NCBI GenBank assembly: GCA_903868295.1
Contig: CAIPUQ010000364.1
Location: 1 to 6,809, forward strand
Direction: 5' to 3'
Source: an uncultured Roseiflexaceae bacterium
GTDB taxonomy: Bacteria > Chloroflexota > Chloroflexia > Chloroflexales > Roseiflexaceae
DNA length: 6,809 nt
Positions 5,991 through 6,809 of the stretch are shown in pieces (positions within the stretch are counted from its first letter, which is position 1; each line of letters begins with the position of its first letter). A program made the position numbers and the translations under genes. The notes below the pieces were generated by a model that was not told where the DNA came from, ran no database searches, and worked only from the letters and a program-made list of their open reading frames with translations.

Positions 5991-6656
5991 ATGCAGCAAC
6001 AACACCACAACCGACGGTTCCATGTGTCCATTGCAGGCAACATTGGTGTCGGCAAAAGCACGCTGGTGCAGATACTGGCCGAGGAGTTCGGTTGGCAGCC
6101 GTACTACGAGCTCGTCAGCGACCATCCATACCTCGATGATTATTACGGCGACCGTGAGCGCTGGGGGTTCCACAGCCAGATTTGGTTTTTGACGCAGCGC
6201 TTCGAGCAACACCTCGAAATCGCCGACACGCCCAGTTCGATCCTCGAAGACCGGAGCATGTACGAAGACTACGAAATCTTTGTCAAAGGGTTGCTCGAAG
6301 AAGGGATCCTGTCGCAACGCGACTTTCGTACCTATCGGCGCCTCTACACGACGCTGGTACAACGGATCCAACCACCCAGCTTGGTGGTCTACCTACAGGC
6401 ATCGGTGCCGACCCTGCAACGGCGCATCGCCAGTCGGGCTCGGCCCAGCGAAATGAACATTCCACCCGCGTATCTGGCGCGCCTCAACCAACGCTACGAC
6501 GAATGGATGCGGCGCTTTGATCGATGCGCAGTCCTCACCATCCCGACAGACGATCTCGACTACGTGAGTTCACTCGAGGCGCGCCGGAGCACGGTCGATG
6601 TCATCGCCCGGACATTGGGATTGCGTGGTCCGACTCAAGAACGACTGCTCTCATAA
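5991..6656 (+). CDS. Deoxynucleoside kinase (dAdo/dGuo/dCyd kinase family)
   Basis: A 221-residue cytoplasmic enzyme, normal length for the family, that transfers phosphate from ATP to the 5' position of a deoxyribonucleoside in dNTP salvage. The P-loop GNIGVGKS is at residues 16-23. E40, before the DHPYLDDYY stretch, is the likely catalytic base. EDRS (86-89) is the family DRS motif. The arginine-rich RRIASRAR (144-151) fits the LID that closes over ATP. Which base it prefers cannot be told by eye, so no symbol is given. An AGGG at 5981-5984, six bases before the ATG, is a good ribosome site. It follows the MATE gene by 48 bases and probably shares its transcript. Confidence 0.93.
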   Translation: MQQQHHNRRFHVSIAGNIGVGKSTLVQILAEEFGWQPYYELVSDHPYLDDYYGDRERWGFHSQIWFLTQRFEQHLEIADTPSSILEDRSMYEDYEIFVKGLLEEGILSQRDFRTYRRLYTTLVQRIQPPSLVVYLQASVPTLQRRIASRARPSEMNIPPAYLARLNQRYDEWMRRFDRCAVLTIPTDDLDYVSSLEARRSTVDVIARTLGLRGPTQERLLS

Positions 6657-6725
6657 ACATCCCGCATATCTGACGTGTTGCGTGCGCTGTGTGCCTGTGA
6701 GATGCGGTAATTCTTGTGGGCAAAT

Positions 6726-6755
6726 GTGCACTTCGAGCCTTCGGTGCTCGTGCAC
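6726..6755. other. Imperfect stem-loop downstream of the kinase gene
   Basis: GTGCAC (6726-6731) pairs with GTGCAC (6750-6755), and GAGC (6735-6738) pairs with GCTC (6746-6749). This leaves a three-base bulge and a CTTCGGT loop. It lies about 70 bases after the kinase stop and has no following U-run, so it is a weak terminator candidate. Apart from a short GAGAC-C-GTCTC dyad at 6766-6776, I see nothing firm in 6657-6809. Confidence 0.35.
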
Positions 6756-6809
6756 CAACCGAGTTGAGACCGTCTCGAACCTGCTGAGCGCATGCATGAT
6801 ATCGGCGTC

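Noticed and set aside
6726..6786. tRNA-like GTTCGA and stem elements near the right end
   Set aside because: The GGTTCGA on the minus strand is not flanked by a matching T-stem, and no acceptor stem or anticodon arm can be formed.
6651..6809. Minus-strand frame open from the window edge to a TGA at 6651-6653 (52 codons)
   Set aside because: It could be the tail of a convergent gene, but an open frame this short is not rare by chance, the peptide is not recognisable, and its stop overlaps the kinase stop. Sequence beyond 6809 would decide.

Overview
The window looks like chromosomal DNA from a Chloroflexota bacterium, probably class Chloroflexia or a close relative. The main reasons are a DUF2298 ('YYY') polytopic membrane protein, a family concentrated in Chloroflexota and archaea, combined with bacterial promoters, Shine-Dalgarno sites and short heptanucleotide tandem repeats of the kind seen in Chloroflexota and cyanobacteria. 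This assignment is from family recognition, not from a search. There is no sign of phage, plasmid, CRISPR or insertion sequence.

Layout. Positions 1-1683 (+) hold the C-terminal ~560 residues of a DUF2298 membrane protein whose start lies outside the window. It converges on a minus-strand ABC exporter half-transporter (1747-3597), with a perfect 14-bp hairpin between them. Upstream of the exporter is an 18-bp perfect hairpin (3646-3686), then a small minus-strand gene (3721-4254) for a single-pass membrane protein with an outward domain carrying an FG-GAP/VCBS-like Asp-rich loop. Positions 4255-4580 are a divergent regulatory and repeat region. The right side holds a MATE-family efflux transporter (4581-5942, +) followed after 48 bases by a deoxynucleoside kinase (5991-6656, +), probably as one transcription unit. 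The last 153 bases hold only a weak stem-loop.

The most notable signal is the promoter of the small membrane protein gene. On the minus strand, a perfect -35 TTGACA and a 5/6 -10 TATATT are separated by exactly 17 bases, and that spacer contains CGAACATCTGTTCG, a perfect dyad matching the LexA (SOS) box of Gram-positive type. A second site with one mismatch lies just downstream of the predicted transcription start. This predicts a DNA-damage-inducible, otherwise undescribed membrane protein. On the other side of the same intergenic region are a MATE transporter (the superfamily of E. coli DinF, itself an SOS gene product) and a deoxynucleotide salvage kinase, so a damage-related neighbourhood is possible but not shown.

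The second notable signal is four unrelated heptamer repeat families, all with a 7-bp period. Three lie in the 4390-4523 region upstream of the MATE gene and one begins at the MATE stop codon.
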